Origin: Rhynchospora pubera
Taxonomy: Eukaryota; Streptophyta; Magnoliopsida; Poales; Cyperaceae
Reading direction: 5' to 3'
DNA: 64,000 nucleotides
Assembly (NCBI GenBank): GCA_028095005.1
Contig: CM051460.1
Location: 153,445,461-153,509,460, forward strand
Below are positions 46,056-57,976 of the stretch, piece by piece. Position 1 is the stretch's first letter. Each line of letters begins with the position of its first letter. A model generated the notes under the pieces. That model was given only the letters and a program-made list of their open reading frames with translations. It had not been told where the DNA came from and searched no databases. The translations under genes were made by a program, and so were the position numbers.

Positions 46056-49000
46056 GTCACAAGGTACTGTGAGAAGTTTCTGTACTAAAGATTATGTTTA
46101 GGGATAAATACAATAAAAAAAGAAATAAAAAGGAATTTATGGATTTGGGAGATGTGATAACCATTGTCTGGTAAAATACTTGGTCCTGATTGATAGTCAT
46201 GTCAACTTACTGGCATCATGAAGTGGACTCTGTTTAATAATAATTAACCTAGAAAGTATTTAATTTTTACTGACTGTAGGTACTTACTGATCTACAAGCA
46301 ATCTTAGGACCACCAAAGAGAAGTCAGGAGCTTTAGGATGAAAAACTGAAGCACTCGTCCTTCTTGAGTTTGCTTCTTGTAAATAGAATGACGTGGAGTT
46401 TGCTTGTTGCTGACTTTGTACCATTTACTTGTACGAGCCTTTTGAAGGTAGCCCAGTTTTAGGTTATTTGCCTTAGTCATGTTGTATGTTGTATCATGGA
46501 ATGCGAGATTATGGGGGTGACGTTAATGAGACTCAACTGAAATGATTTATTATGGTTCTTTTACTTGTGTCTGACTTTACTAGTTTGAGTGCTTATGCCT
46601 GATTCATTTAACATTATTTACTAGGATGTATTGTAAGTTGAGATTGACATTATGTTTGTAGTGTTGTGATATCAAGCTTTCAGCACATTATTACATGATA
46701 AATATATTTTTTCTGTGTATTATTTTTGGTGGTTGGTGTTTGCGTACGTGCACGCTCGCGTGCTAAGAAATAAAATGAAAAAATTTGAAATGTCAATTGT
46801 GTTTTACGTGACATTCATGCTTGTTGCAAATTTGACAAACCTAAATTCTCACAGGACCGCTAGACTTATGATATGCATATATTTGCCGTGATTTTTTTTT
46901 TAAAAAAAACCCCAATTTTTTATTTTAATAAAAAACCTGGGAAAGAGGTATTTAGAGGAACAAATATATCAGTTCTGTCAGAGTCCATATGTTTGTTTCT
47001 CAAATTTGAGAAGTCGCAGGTTTTTTATATTAAAATAAAAAAATGAGTTTTTTTTTGTTTAAAAAAATCACGGATATATTTGTTCACGTAATGTAACTGA
47101 TGATATGCATATTTCTTGTTCACGTAATGCAACTGGTATTTAGAGGGGGATTACATTGTTTGCAATTTGGAAATTAGATTTTAAAGTTAAACTAACGATT
47201 TTATAAACCGGTCAGATGAACCACATTTCATTTGATATCCTGAATCCATAAGGACCAGAATCCTTCCTGTACCCTCTATACGTTCACCTTTAAAAAGAGG
47301 GACACAAGGAAAGATTCACAAATCAACTAACCATTATTAGCTTGTACTAATGGCAACAAAGCTGGAGTTGCATCAGGAAAAGAAAGTGGAGAATTTTCAG
47401 GAAATGCATTGGGCATTACATCATGATGATCGATTGCTTGTCAAAATCTCAATCGAATGGCTGTAAGCAGCCATCTCAAACAAAAAAGATGATTCAGAGA
47501 TCAGAACCAATGATGGATCGTGGGATGCCGGGACACTTTGCCCTGGCAGTCTGGCATGACAAAACAAGCTCGCAACTTTAGATACATATGCAAGGAACCT
47601 GAAAATTAGACAAACGGGTTACTGTCAGGAGCAGTTTTGTCCATTTGAATAACTTGGAAAATATGTTTATAAATGCGGTCCAACAAGCGGCAAGTGTTGC
47701 AGAAACTAGGCACTCATCTTTCTAATTAAAATAATTTTGCCATTGAAGCTTGCAAGCAACATTTAAGTACCGACCACCTTGGAAGTCCCTTTCGGTTCTA
47801 TAATGGAATCCAAAGTTATGTGGCAATTGTTTAGGTAAGATTATGACTTGTAAGGGACAGCAGTCTACTAAATGCACCATTTTGTTTTACAAAATGGATT
47901 GATTTGTGGTCCACTACTTGGTTAGGCTACTATGCACATAACAATTTCTATATTGATATTTAAAACTGTCACTGTCCATTTCTTACTGTTACCCGAATGG
48001 AACTATTGTTGCAGTAAGGTTCAAATACCGCCATATAACCTTTTTTCCTAACCAAAAACGTTTGGGATTTCTCTTGGGACCCATAAACTTCTCTGTCTAG
48101 TAAATAATAAATAATTGATATTAGTATACGTCTTTTATTAAAATGATCTCATCCCGGGCAGCTGAGTGTATTAGTTTTTTACTAATGCATCTCTATCCAC
48201 AATTAACTTCAACGAAACATTTAAATTTTATAAATTTCTCTCTCTTTCGTAAAGGAAAATGTGATTGCCTGGAGCAATCAATCTTTATACGTAGTAATAG
48301 TTTTTTTTATAAAAAAAACAGGTAATTTGTTTCATGTCAGCATACTACTACACTTCAAGTCGGATTCTGCCACTAAAACTAGATCAAATTGTTGCATTTT
48401 TATTTTTCGTTTAAACGTCAAAAAGTAAAGCATCTTTCTTGTTATCTCTGGTTTTTCATTTAATTAGGATAATATTTCTTTATTTTTAGTAAATTAAAAA
48501 AGCCACTATATTTTCTTCCTTGCTTGGTCATGTATTTCGATGTAATCGACTTTGTGGCGGTAGTTTTCTTGTTAATGGAAAGAGGTAGAGTTTATCCCTC
48601 GGTTACTTCCATAAAAAAAATAAAATAAAATTTATGATAGTAATATAAGGCGCTTAGTGCTCTTAGATTTCTTGCGAAATAAAAAAAAAAGAGAAAAGAG
48701 TTTCCCATGAAACGGAGTAAAAAACGGTAACAAATTTAGAAGAACTTTCTTGGCGGAAGAAGAGTCACTATAAAAGAGGGCCCAAATAATTATATGACTT
48801 TATTACATAAAAATACTAGTCATAATCTCTTCTTTAACTGTTTAGGAATAAATATGCCCATCGATTTATAGATCAAATAAAACTTATATCTGCAGACGGA
48901 CTATTTGATTCCAAGATAATTCCTTAACAATTGTGCTTACAAATTGATCTACTACTCTTCTACATACATCTTAATCCTAGGTACCGATAAGACTAAATAT

Positions 49001-49084
49001 ACAACATACCGAGAATATTTTTATGAACAATTATTGCAATAGTTGTAAAAAAGAGTGATTATTGCAATAATAACAATCCAGCCC
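46056..49084. other. Intergenic DNA between convergent Tubby-like and BAM9 genes
   Basis: The first 450-500 bases are likely the Tubby-like 3' UTR. An imperfect hairpin element lies at about 46868-47100: T- and A-rich arms with CCGTGATTTTTTT and AAAAAAATCACGG. TTGTTCACGTAATG repeats occur just after it. No gene is seen in the remainder. Confidence 0.5.
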
Positions 49085-51680
49085 TCAAGCCGCTTGCATC
49101 TCTCTGTTGTTTCCTGCCTCTGAATCAGCAGAGAGAGAAACTCCGCCTCCATTACCCTCCGGCAAATCGTCAGCATCTAGTTGGCTCCTTTCCATTCCTC
49201 TAACAAACTCCCTGAACAGTGGCCAGTGCTCAGGCGAGAAGAAATCAGCACCCATCCTCTGATAAGTGAAAGCTTTCAAACCAGCTTGGACATTCTCTTT
49301 TATTTTTCCAAAATTGTCTGTGCCTTGCTTCACAAGTGCTGAATTCTCCCCAGAAACCTGAACACCATGCTTCTCACATGCTTGTTTGATCTGGTGTAAG
49401 AGTGACTCTGGGTTTGAACCCAATTCGTCCATTCCCGGAATAATCATCATGCAATTATATTTAGCAAACATCTCTGTGACTGCATCATATCCATCTCTTT
49501 CAGCAGAATTATAAAAACCAGCAGTTAGCTCCGCCGGTCGGGAGCTCATCTCATGCCAATGATGTAATAGCGGCACTTTTGCTGATAGTTGAACTGGTAA
49601 ATCACCAAACACATTTGAGGCGATAGAAAGGAGGCGGTCTCCATGATTTAGCAGTTGTTGGGAGTACCACGAAAGGAAGAAATCACCGTATGGTGTATTC
49701 CATGAACCTCCCTGATCTTTAAAGAAATTAGAGTTGTTTGGAGATTCGTCATATTTGGAAGCGTCATGGGGCCCACCAAGGCCCCACAATGGATTACCAG
49801 CTGATTCGGCAGCCTGTTTTAGTTGGGACAGAGTGTACTTGTCATAACACTGAAACTCTCCAACACCAGCGAACTCAGAGTCAGTGGTTGGGGGAAAAGA
49901 TGGGTAGCGAAGTTCGCCATTTGCCCCAAGGCTTACTGTTATTTCCTGTGAAACAAATATAAGCTGTTCAGTATAGGTAGCAGTAGCAGCACATTGCATA
50001 AAGCAAAGTTTTATAGCAAGGAAAATGTGCCAGACAAATATGTACTTTTCAGTCAATACAGTAAAAAATGCTAACGAGGTCTCACAAGTATTCTTTCATG
50101 CATATAGCTTGTAATAATTAGTATTAATTTAAAGTAGTGTTAACTTCGACGAACTCTTAACTACACAAAGTGCAAAAGTTTATCCTTAGATTGTGCAACT
50201 ACACAATTCTGACCATATCTGGAGTTGTGGCAATATTTTAAAAATAATAAGACCCATACAAGACAATTCTGTTATAAGACTTCTCTTCCCTCTTCCCTCC
50301 CCCCTCTTCCTTATGCTTGTGCACACCAAACACAGTAATCTAAATTTGGAAAATCTGATAAACTTGAACATTGCAATGCTACATAAAAAAAGGCAAAAGT
50401 TTAAAACTATATACATCAGTTGGAAATTACCGTAATAGTCGAACCAAAGTAGTCCTTGAAGGTCGATGAAAAGCTCCGAAAAAGACTCTCAAACACCTCA
50501 ACTGGTTTTCTCCCCTGCAAAACAGGCAACTCATCCACTGCAAAAGACAGACAGTCCTTGTGCAGCGCTCCCGTTTTATCCTTGAACAAAATATCAGGAT
50601 CAGTCTCAGCTGCCTGCAAGACCCAACCAGGCAACATGACGTTAGGCCTATGACATCCATTCAAATTTAGGGAAACACGTAGCCGCAGACCGGCACAACG
50701 TGCCATGTCAGCAACTGCCAAGTAAGCTGACCAATCAAATTCATGAGGCGAATTGGGTTGGACCACTGCCCAGAAGACTGGAAGCTCCACACCATAGGCC
50801 CCCAGGAGCTTCAGGGCACGCAACCCGGCTGAAATGGCTTTCTCATGGTTTATGGTGTTGCTCTTTGAGACCGTGTCTAGGGGCAATCCTACCAACAATT
50901 CAACTGGTGTCTGACTTTGAACCTGGAGAATATTCAAAACATTACAAAGTTAGTCAGAAACGGCATTGGATTATTCTCAGAAAAATAACAGCTAGTGTTA
51001 CTGTGTTAGGTAGAGGTAAAATATATGCTATAACTTATAAGGTTAACATTCTCAGAACTTTATTCAAGCAGATAATAGAAGACTTCATTTTTCACATGGA
51101 AGGACAAGAATAAGACATTTCAAAGAAAATGTGGCTCAAAAATTTTGTCTTATCCGATTGTTCATTGAACAGGGCCCACAAAAAGAAAAGATTATTTTCT
51201 ATAGGGCCCAAAACCAAGACTTTTGTGCAAAACCCCTCCCATATACAGAATTTGTTGTGTGAAAATTCTACACCGAATAGCAACTTCCAACAATATTCCT
51301 TATCATGTTTTACAATTAGTCATAACACCTAGAGTCCTAGACATAACGAAACTTGACTAACCAACCACCACCGACTCTTATCTTGATACCTATACGATCT
51401 GTTTTACAATAATCATCATTAATATTTTTAAATAACAAAATAGATTACAAAAACTAAAGATATTAACCTTTTCTTTTCTGAATGGCGCGTTGTTTTTCTC
51501 CACTGCTACCTGAGCCCGAATTGCCTTCAACCCGACCCAATTCACTCGACATTTACGACGCAAATCGACAAAATTGGACCCGCTATAGCCGAATCCAGGT
51601 GCCGAGAAACCCAATCGCTTAACCTTTGAGTCCTTGAGCTTAGCAACGACCACCTTCGGCCCTGATAAACTCACCTCCAT
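49085..51680 (-). CDS. BAM9: BAM9-like (non-catalytic) plastid beta-amylase, 3 exons
   Basis: Exons 51680-51468, 50922-50431 and 49945-49085 (minus strand) join at GT-AG sites in phase 0 into 521 aa. The first about 70 residues are basic and Ser/Val-rich like a transit peptide, and start MEVS as in other BAM9 proteins. The glycosyl hydrolase 14 barrel follows (LLVGLPLDTVS, CHRPNVMLPGWV, GEFQCYDKYTLSQLK, GNPLWGLGGPHDA). The acid Glu is kept in GELRYPS. The segment that should hold the base Glu (CLEMRD-like in active enzymes) reads MMIIPGMDELGS, with Gly in its place. BAM9 is regarded as an inactive regulator of starch degradation in the chloroplast. The spacing and open frame argue that it is still functional as a protein. 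Confidence 0.94.
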
Positions 51681-52243
51681 GGTTTACCTTTCCAAGCTTG
51701 AACTTCGATCGATCGAGAATTCACTAGGATTTAACAAGTTTTGCACACTAAAATAAAGGTATCAAGAGAAGAAGTCTGAAAGAAGGAATAGATTTGCTTC
51801 TTTAAAAAATGAGGTTTGGGAATGACCAGAAAGAGAGAAGAAGAGTATATATATCTAAAAAAGAAGTGGATGGATAGAGCAAAAAGAGAAAAGGGGAAGC
51901 CACGTGGCAGGGTCATCCACAGCCGCTAAATAAATCCAACGCATAGAAATTATTTAAAATTTCATTCGACGGTGGTTTTCGACTTTTTCGCGGTCCACTG
52001 TTTCTAAATGTTTGTTTCATTGACACCAGACATCACATAAATTACGATGTCTGCCACTTCTAGAGTGGAAGACCGGAAGGGCAATTTGGTCATTTGGCAA
52101 AGAGCAGGTCAAGCGAGGTTTGTATTGTTGCGGATAATTGGAGAGAATAATGTGGCGGCCACGTGGCAGCAGGTTTTGGGTGGTTGTGGATAGAAGCAGA
52201 GAACGATGAGTCATCAGCTGTCAGACCATACACATCACACATG
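51681..52243 (-). promoter_or_regulatory. BAM9 5' UTR and upstream region
   Basis: A TATATATA stretch lies at about 51846-51854, 165-175 bp before the ATG on the minus strand. Two CCACGTGGC elements (about 51899 and 52158) contain the G-box core CACGTG, a common bZIP/bHLH site in light-, sugar- or ABA-regulated plant promoters. The assignment is by motif only. Confidence 0.5.
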
Positions 52244-52435
52244 AGTTCAGATCTGGTGCCGCGCGGCACACCGTGTAGCGCGGCATCGTAGCCGTCTGAT
52301 CAAGATCCAATGGACAAGGAAGCCCCGTGCATGTAACCTAGATTGATAGGCCCGTAAAAAATGAACCGTCCGATCAAGATCAGACGGCTCGTACGCGCGC
52401 TACACGGTGTCCCGCGCTACACGGGATTCGGGTCC
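52244..52435. mobile_element. Family C palindromic MITE (copy 2), upstream of BAM9
   Basis: 192 bp, between perfect 11-bp direct repeats CATCACACATG (52233-52243 and 52436-52446). Arms contain CACCGTGTAGCGCGG and GTAGCCGTCTGATCAAGATC with inverted partners. The centre is CCCCGTGCATGTAACCTAGA, then TTGATAGGCCCG. Confidence 0.88.
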
Positions 52436-54861
52436 CATCACACATGGCCTACGAATTATTGAGCTGAGCGCCTCTCCATTCTCCAATCAAAGCAAGGTCA
52501 CATACTTGCAATTGCAAGTTACAATTTGGAATTGGCATCCTTGCTGCACCGAAATATGCCAGCGCGGATCCTGTGTGGCTTGATAGTTGATAATGATATT
52601 CAGTGTTTGTGTGTTAGGATCATAGGATAGGATGTAATTATGTTTTTTAGAATACAGACATGAAGACAAAAAAAGGATATAAGAGGTTCAATTTGATGAG
52701 TCATATCGACAGATGTAGTTTTTGTGTTGTTTAGTGATTTTAATCAAGGCAAGGTAATCTTTCTACGTGTTCTTTTTTTAGAAATTAAATCAAATGGGAA
52801 ATATTCTTGGTGACAACTCATTAACAATGAATTGAGCAGCACTTGAAATATCTAGCATTGGCTATGGATAATGGATGGCGCCTGATTGGGAAATTCTATC
52901 AAGTTGTAAATATTAAGTTGGTTCAGGATATTCAAATAGAGATGGCGAAAAATTATAATATAAATCTTTTTTTAGTTTTTAGGGTGTGTCTAATAATTTT
53001 TTTTAATTTTTTTTACAAGGATTAAAATAGAAATTTCAAATTTATAAAAAAATTTTAGAAAATTGATATATGCCAAGCACACATTCAACTTCAAGTGCAC
53101 TTGATTCCGCCAGACTGCTTACTATAAAAAATAAAATAAAATAAAAACGTTTTGATGTCCGTAAAACGGGAGAAGCATTTCAATCAATATTCAATATATT
53201 GTTTGGATTGCTTAGTAATTCGAGGAATTTGAAAAATTTGCAATTTCTAAGCATAAATTTATTGAGAAGTGTGTAACTTTGTGAAGAGTTTGGATTGTTT
53301 ATAATAAATTTATGCCTAAAAATAGAAAATTCTCCAAAATTTTCAAATTCCCACTTCAATCTAAACGGCCCATAAGAAGTTTTGGGAAATAAAACCAACT
53401 TGTTGGTTTTGCTAGGAAAAAAAAAACATTGCTTGTGCGGTTGTGCACACTATAACTTAAAGCAAGAACTCGTTAGTGATAAAAAAATTGTTTTATTTAA
53501 AGTGGACGGTGTCTGATTTTTCTAGACCATCCGTCTAAAGTACCGATTATGGTCCTACCAAATAAGAGAGAGGAGGTTCAGTAAAACTGTAAAAGTGTTT
53601 TGGTCTGGTAGTTGTTTTGCTTCATATTCACAACCAAATATTTGCGACAAATTTAATGTCTCATGTCGCACACGTGATCAACTTTATATTGTACGTTAAT
53701 GGCCCTCCATCTTTATAGGAGGGAAGATGCGAATATCCTAATATTCAGCATAAGTTACCACAGACTCAGAGAAATTAATTAAAGTTCAAACTATTTTGAA
53801 ATTCAAAATGAACAGTATGCAGGCATGGCTACAAGCTAGCTAGTATCTAGCACGATCTAACAAAGCATCTAAAATTCTAAAACAATTTTTAAAATTAACA
53901 CTGTCCGGAATAGCTGGAAGACGAGAAAGAAAATTATTACTGGAATGCAAACACTGCATTTGTAGAATTTAGTAGCAAATTCCGAAATTATGGCCTTCGG
54001 ATCTCATGGCAGTGTACTGCTTTGCATGTTGACTGTGGCTGTGACATGAAACACGGATCTGATTCGTCGATTACTCCAGCTTAATTGGAAATCTATATAT
54101 TTATATCTTTAACTATTTATTAATGATTTTAGCAGAATCAATTTGTTGATCTTTTAAGTGATAAGTGATGCCAACTACGTGGAGAAACTGAATCAAATCC
54201 TATCGATCCCTCTAATCTTTTAAATTAACTATTGATTTCTATAGTCCATTTGATGCTGCATTATGTGACTCGTGTCACAACATGAAAAATATTCTGTTTT
54301 TCAGCTCTAAACTCATTTTTTGTTGGGTACTTACGTGAGGTGGGAAAGATTCTGGCATCATCAAAATGTACTTTGATCAAAAGAGAAGAACCTATTCTAA
54401 AAAAAACAACATAAAAAAGCTTTCGGAAAAAAAAAGCAACATAAAATGTATTGTGGCTCCTAATGCAAATATTGAGGCACTAAATATGATGATTTTCAGA
54501 GTTTATCTACCCGAAAATGTATGAAGATAAAAATAGAATTAATAGGTTGAGGGGCTGTTTGGTAAACTAAAAAAATATTTTAATATTTTGTTAAAAAAAT
54601 TCAATATTTAAAAAAAAGAAGATTATAAAGATAATATATTTAAAAATATATATTAGATACGAGAAATAGTACATGGTATGAATGATTATAGGTGTTGTTG
54701 TGACGCCATTTATATTGAGCACACAAGTTTAATAAATAAATAAATCAGACATCGAAGCAATAGATTTAAAGATTAACGTGCCTGGAGGTGATGACGTGGT
54801 TCTTTTTTTTTTTAATTAAATTGTCCCAAGGATCACAGTGACGAAACAAACAGTTACTACA
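52436..54861. other. AT-rich intergenic DNA, no gene seen
   Basis: Apart from the family A MITE at 53199-53371 I see no gene or clear element. Reading frames are short and without domain signals. Confidence 0.5.
53199..53371. mobile_element. Family A MITE, diverged copy
   Basis: Inverted ends TGTTTGGATTG and CAATCTAAACGGCCC enclose the family core GAAGTGTGTAACTTTGTGAA, GAGTTTGGATTGTTTATAAT. No clear target duplication. Confidence 0.7.
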
Positions 54862-55064
54862 AAATTGAGATCTGCTGGCGCGTGATACATGGTGTAGCGT
54901 ATCATCATGGCCGTCTGATCAAAATCTAATAGATAAGAGAGCCTCGTGCATGTAACTTAGATATTGATAAACCCGTAAAAAATGAACCGTCCAATTAAAA
55001 TCAGACGACTCGTCTAGTCGTATGTGCGCTACACCATGTCCCGTGCTACAACAACTTCAGATGC
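54862..55064. mobile_element. Family C palindromic MITE (copy 3)
   Basis: 203 bp between perfect 9-bp direct repeats GTTACTACA (54853-54861 and 55065-55073). Arms contain CATGGTGTAGCG and GGCCGTCTGATCAAAATC with inverted partners. The centre matches copy 2 (CTCGTGCATGTAACTTAGA). Confidence 0.88.
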
Positions 55065-55131
55065 GTTACTACAGTGTTAGTTCGAATAAAAATGTTATTA
55101 TGATAGTATGTGGTACTACTAATTCCAATAG

Positions 55132-56948
55132 GGAATTACTTACATCAATCAGACTTAACGCAATCAAGCAATCAGACTCACGCTCGCTCCCCTCACCCTC
55201 ACCCTACCGTGCGCTCCCCTCACCCGATCCCGCTGACGCGCGCTCCCCCTCACCTCTCACTCACCTTACGCGATCTTCTGACGCGCGCCTCTCCTCACAT
55301 TTCCCTCGTCTCACGCGATCCCCTGAGGAGCACCTCTCCTCGCCTCCTCTCACGCGCCTCCCTTCCCGCCTCCCTCTCCTCCGCGCCTCCTCTCATGCGT
55401 CTCCCTTCACGCCTTACTCTCCTCCGCTCCTCCCCTCACGCGCCTCATCTCCGTCACCATTGAGATCTCTCCCTATCTCCCCATCTCTTCTCTCTTCCTC
55501 TTCATCTCTCCCTATCTCGTCATCCCTTTTCTGGGTGAGAAGAGAAAAGATCTAGTTCTCTTACTACACGGGAGTAAATAGAAAAGTACAGGGAAGTAAC
55601 TAAAATAATACGAGAGAGTAAGTAATAATCTTTGTGTATTTTTTATTAGGGAGTAATTAAACACAATGATGGGAGAAAATAAAAAAGTACCGGGGAGTAA
55701 CTAAATGACTATAAGGAAGTAAAATAATGAGTATAAGGGAGTAAAATAATATTCGAATCTAATTCTGCTATTGTTTGAGAGTAACTACATAACTATCAGG
55801 GAGTAAATAAAAAAGTACAGGGAAGTAACTAAAATAATATACGAGGGAGTAAGTAATAAATCTTTGTGTATTTTTTATTAGAGAGTAATTAAACACAATG
55901 ATGGGAGAAAATAAAAAAGTACTGGGGAGTAACTAAATGACTATAAGGAAGTAAAATAATGAGTATAAGGGAGTAAAATAATATTCGAATCTAATTCTGC
56001 TATTGTTTGGGAGTAACTACATAACTATCAGGGAGTAAATAAAAAAGTACAGGGAATTAACTAAAATAATACGAGGGAGTAAGTAATAAATCTTTGTGTA
56101 TTTTTTATTAGGGAGTAATTAAACACAATGATGAGAGAAAATAAAAAAGTACTGGGGAGTAACTAAATGACTATAAGGAAGTAAAATAATGAGTATAAGG
56201 GAGTAAAATAATATTCGAATCTAATTCTGCTATTGTTTGGGAGTAACTACATAACTATCAGGGAGTAAATAAAAAAGTACAGGGAAGTAACTAAAATAAT
56301 ACGAGGGAGTAAGTAATAAATCTTTGTGTATTTTTTATTAGGGAGTAATTAAACACAATGATGGGAGAAAATAAAAAAGTACTGGGGAGTAACTAAATGA
56401 CTATAAGGAAGTAAAATAATGAGTATAAGATCGCTAGGGAAAGGTATTAAGCATGTAAGGGAGTAAATTATTAAGCATAAGGGAGTAACTAAATAATGCG
56501 AATGGAGTAACTAATACAAGATCAAATATGTATAGACAAAGGCGCTAGAGTAGGGAGGCGCTAGGGTCAGAGGTGTTAGGGAAAGGTGCGCGGCTAGAGA
56601 GAGACGCGAGGAGACGCTAGGGTAGGGAGGCGCGAGGGGACAGAGAGGCGAGAGGGGACAGAGAGGCGAGAGGGGAGGGGTGCGCTCGTATCGCGACGGG
56701 ACAGAGAGGCGAGGTGCAGGAGGCGCGAGGTGCGCGAGATGCAGGAGGCGCGCGAGAACATAGGAAGGGTGAGTGGAAGGGAGGCGCGTGGGAACGGAGG
56801 GGAAGCGGGTGGGAACGGAGGGGAGGTGAGCGGAAGGGAGGCGTGTGGGAGCGCTAGCGTGATTGCTATTTTCGGAAGCACGCTTCTTTCTATTTTTAGC
56901 ATATGATTGTTTGATTGCCTGACTGCTTGATTGCAGTTATCAGCTCCG
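55132..56948. mobile_element. Candidate TIR element: GC-rich skewed arms around a tandem array
   Basis: The left arm (55150-55470) is a C/T-rich strand full of CTCACGCGCCTCCC-like units. The right arm (56520-56900) is its G/A-rich counterpart (GGGAGGCGCGAGGGG). Near the outer ends, GCAATCAAGCAATCAG and, inverted, GCAATCAAGCAGTCAGG correspond. A 10-bp direct repeat ATTCCAATAG flanks the whole (55122-55131 and 56949-56958), within the Mutator size range. There is no coding potential. The Pro/Ser/Arg-rich frames in the arms are compositional. Confidence 0.55.
55563..56450. repeat. Tandem array of about 230-bp units, nearly four copies
   Basis: The landmark ATTCGAATCTAATTCTGCTA begins at 55751, 55983 and 56213, giving periods of 232 and 230. 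Each unit itself contains several GGGAGTAA / GGAAGTAA sub-repeats at 20-40-bp spacing. Units are highly similar, which suggests recent amplification. Confidence 0.93.
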
Positions 56949-57129
56949 ATTCCAATAGAATGTGAAATTGCCTATGGGCTTCGGGGGAAAAAGAAAAAAG
57001 AAGAACGTGAAATTGGGTCAAAACGTATTACTACCTCTCATTTGTTTTGGGTCGTTTATTGTTTAATGGACAGAAGGGGCCTGCTTTTCCTAATGTCATT
57101 AGCAAACTCACTACAATCTCTCGTGCTTT

Positions 57130-57290
57130 TAATATATTTTTTTAAAAAAAAAATGAGATATAGATCAAGTTGTCCGACTTATTTCGAAATTAAAAATTTT
57201 AGTTGGATTTCGATTTTCGAACTGACGACTTTTGTGTTTTGACATTGCAGTCGCTCTACCATACAGAAGGTTAATTATATAGAACAACAA
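57130..57290 (-). repeat. Probable tRNA-derived SINE
   Basis: On the minus strand, ATGGTAGAGCGACTGC resembles a tRNA D-arm/A-box. About 35 bases on, CAGTTCGAAAATCG resembles a B-box (GTTCGANNC). The downstream end is T/A-rich. It is too diverged for a functional tRNA. Confidence 0.45.
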
Positions 57291-57645
57291 AATATCCCAC
57301 ATCTTCACAAACGGTCAGAGAAATTCATCAGTATATTCCTTTTCCCCAACATTCCAACAATGACATGGAAAGTCATATATCTCATAAGCAGTGAGAAAAC
57401 CAGGTGACTTTCAAGATAAGTTATCCAAATTTGACGGCTCAAGTAATAAAAAAAAAACAAATAAATTAAAATATAAAACGTTTAGTACAAAAATTCAAAA
57501 TTATCTGTTTTACAAAAAACTGTTGTGAATTATATTCGACGGTCTGGATCGTATAATCTTTACTCTCGGAGATGCTTTTGGATGCTACTGAGGGAAACAA
57601 AATTACCTCTTCACATCAACGCTACAATTATAGCTGTTAAAACAT

Positions 57646-57684
57646 ATTAATTTTTTGCCTACGGGCCTTTTCGAAAAAAAAATA
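57646..57684 (+). repeat. Ultra-short poly(A)-tailed insertion (GCCTACGGGC type)
   Basis: A 39-bp segment (TTTTTTGCCTACGGGCCTTT, then TCG and nine A) lies between perfect 17-bp direct repeats TATAGCTGTTAAAACAT (57629-57645 and 57685-57701). Confidence 0.7.
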
Positions 57685-57976
57685 TATAGCTGTTAAAACA
57701 TTATTTCTTTAAGCATAAAATTTTAATAAAATATATAGAAGTTACAGTTTCGTCCAATTATGCTTGCAACAAAGATTTGGTCAAGACTTGAGAGCCTGTT
57801 AACTGTTTGCACTTTGCTGGGTTACGGATGCACCTCTAATTCCCAATTGGGTTTGCAAAAAGTTGATTTTGCACACGTTTTGCTACTTGCATTTCTTAGC
57901 ATTTGTTTGGAGTGAAATTGCAATTGTCAAGCTTGGTTGTTGAGCTTAGTGATTTGATTCTATTCTTATCAACTAA

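Noticed and set aside
47350..47466. 38-codon frame starting MATKLELHQEKK
   Set aside because: Short, without promoter, splice or homology signal that I recognise; chance is likely.
55022..55555. 177-codon Pro/Ser/Arg/Leu-rich frame and its companions on both strands (55110-55463, 56594-56902)
   Set aside because: They follow from the C/T- or G/A-skewed repeat arms of the candidate element. No domain, start context or splice signal.
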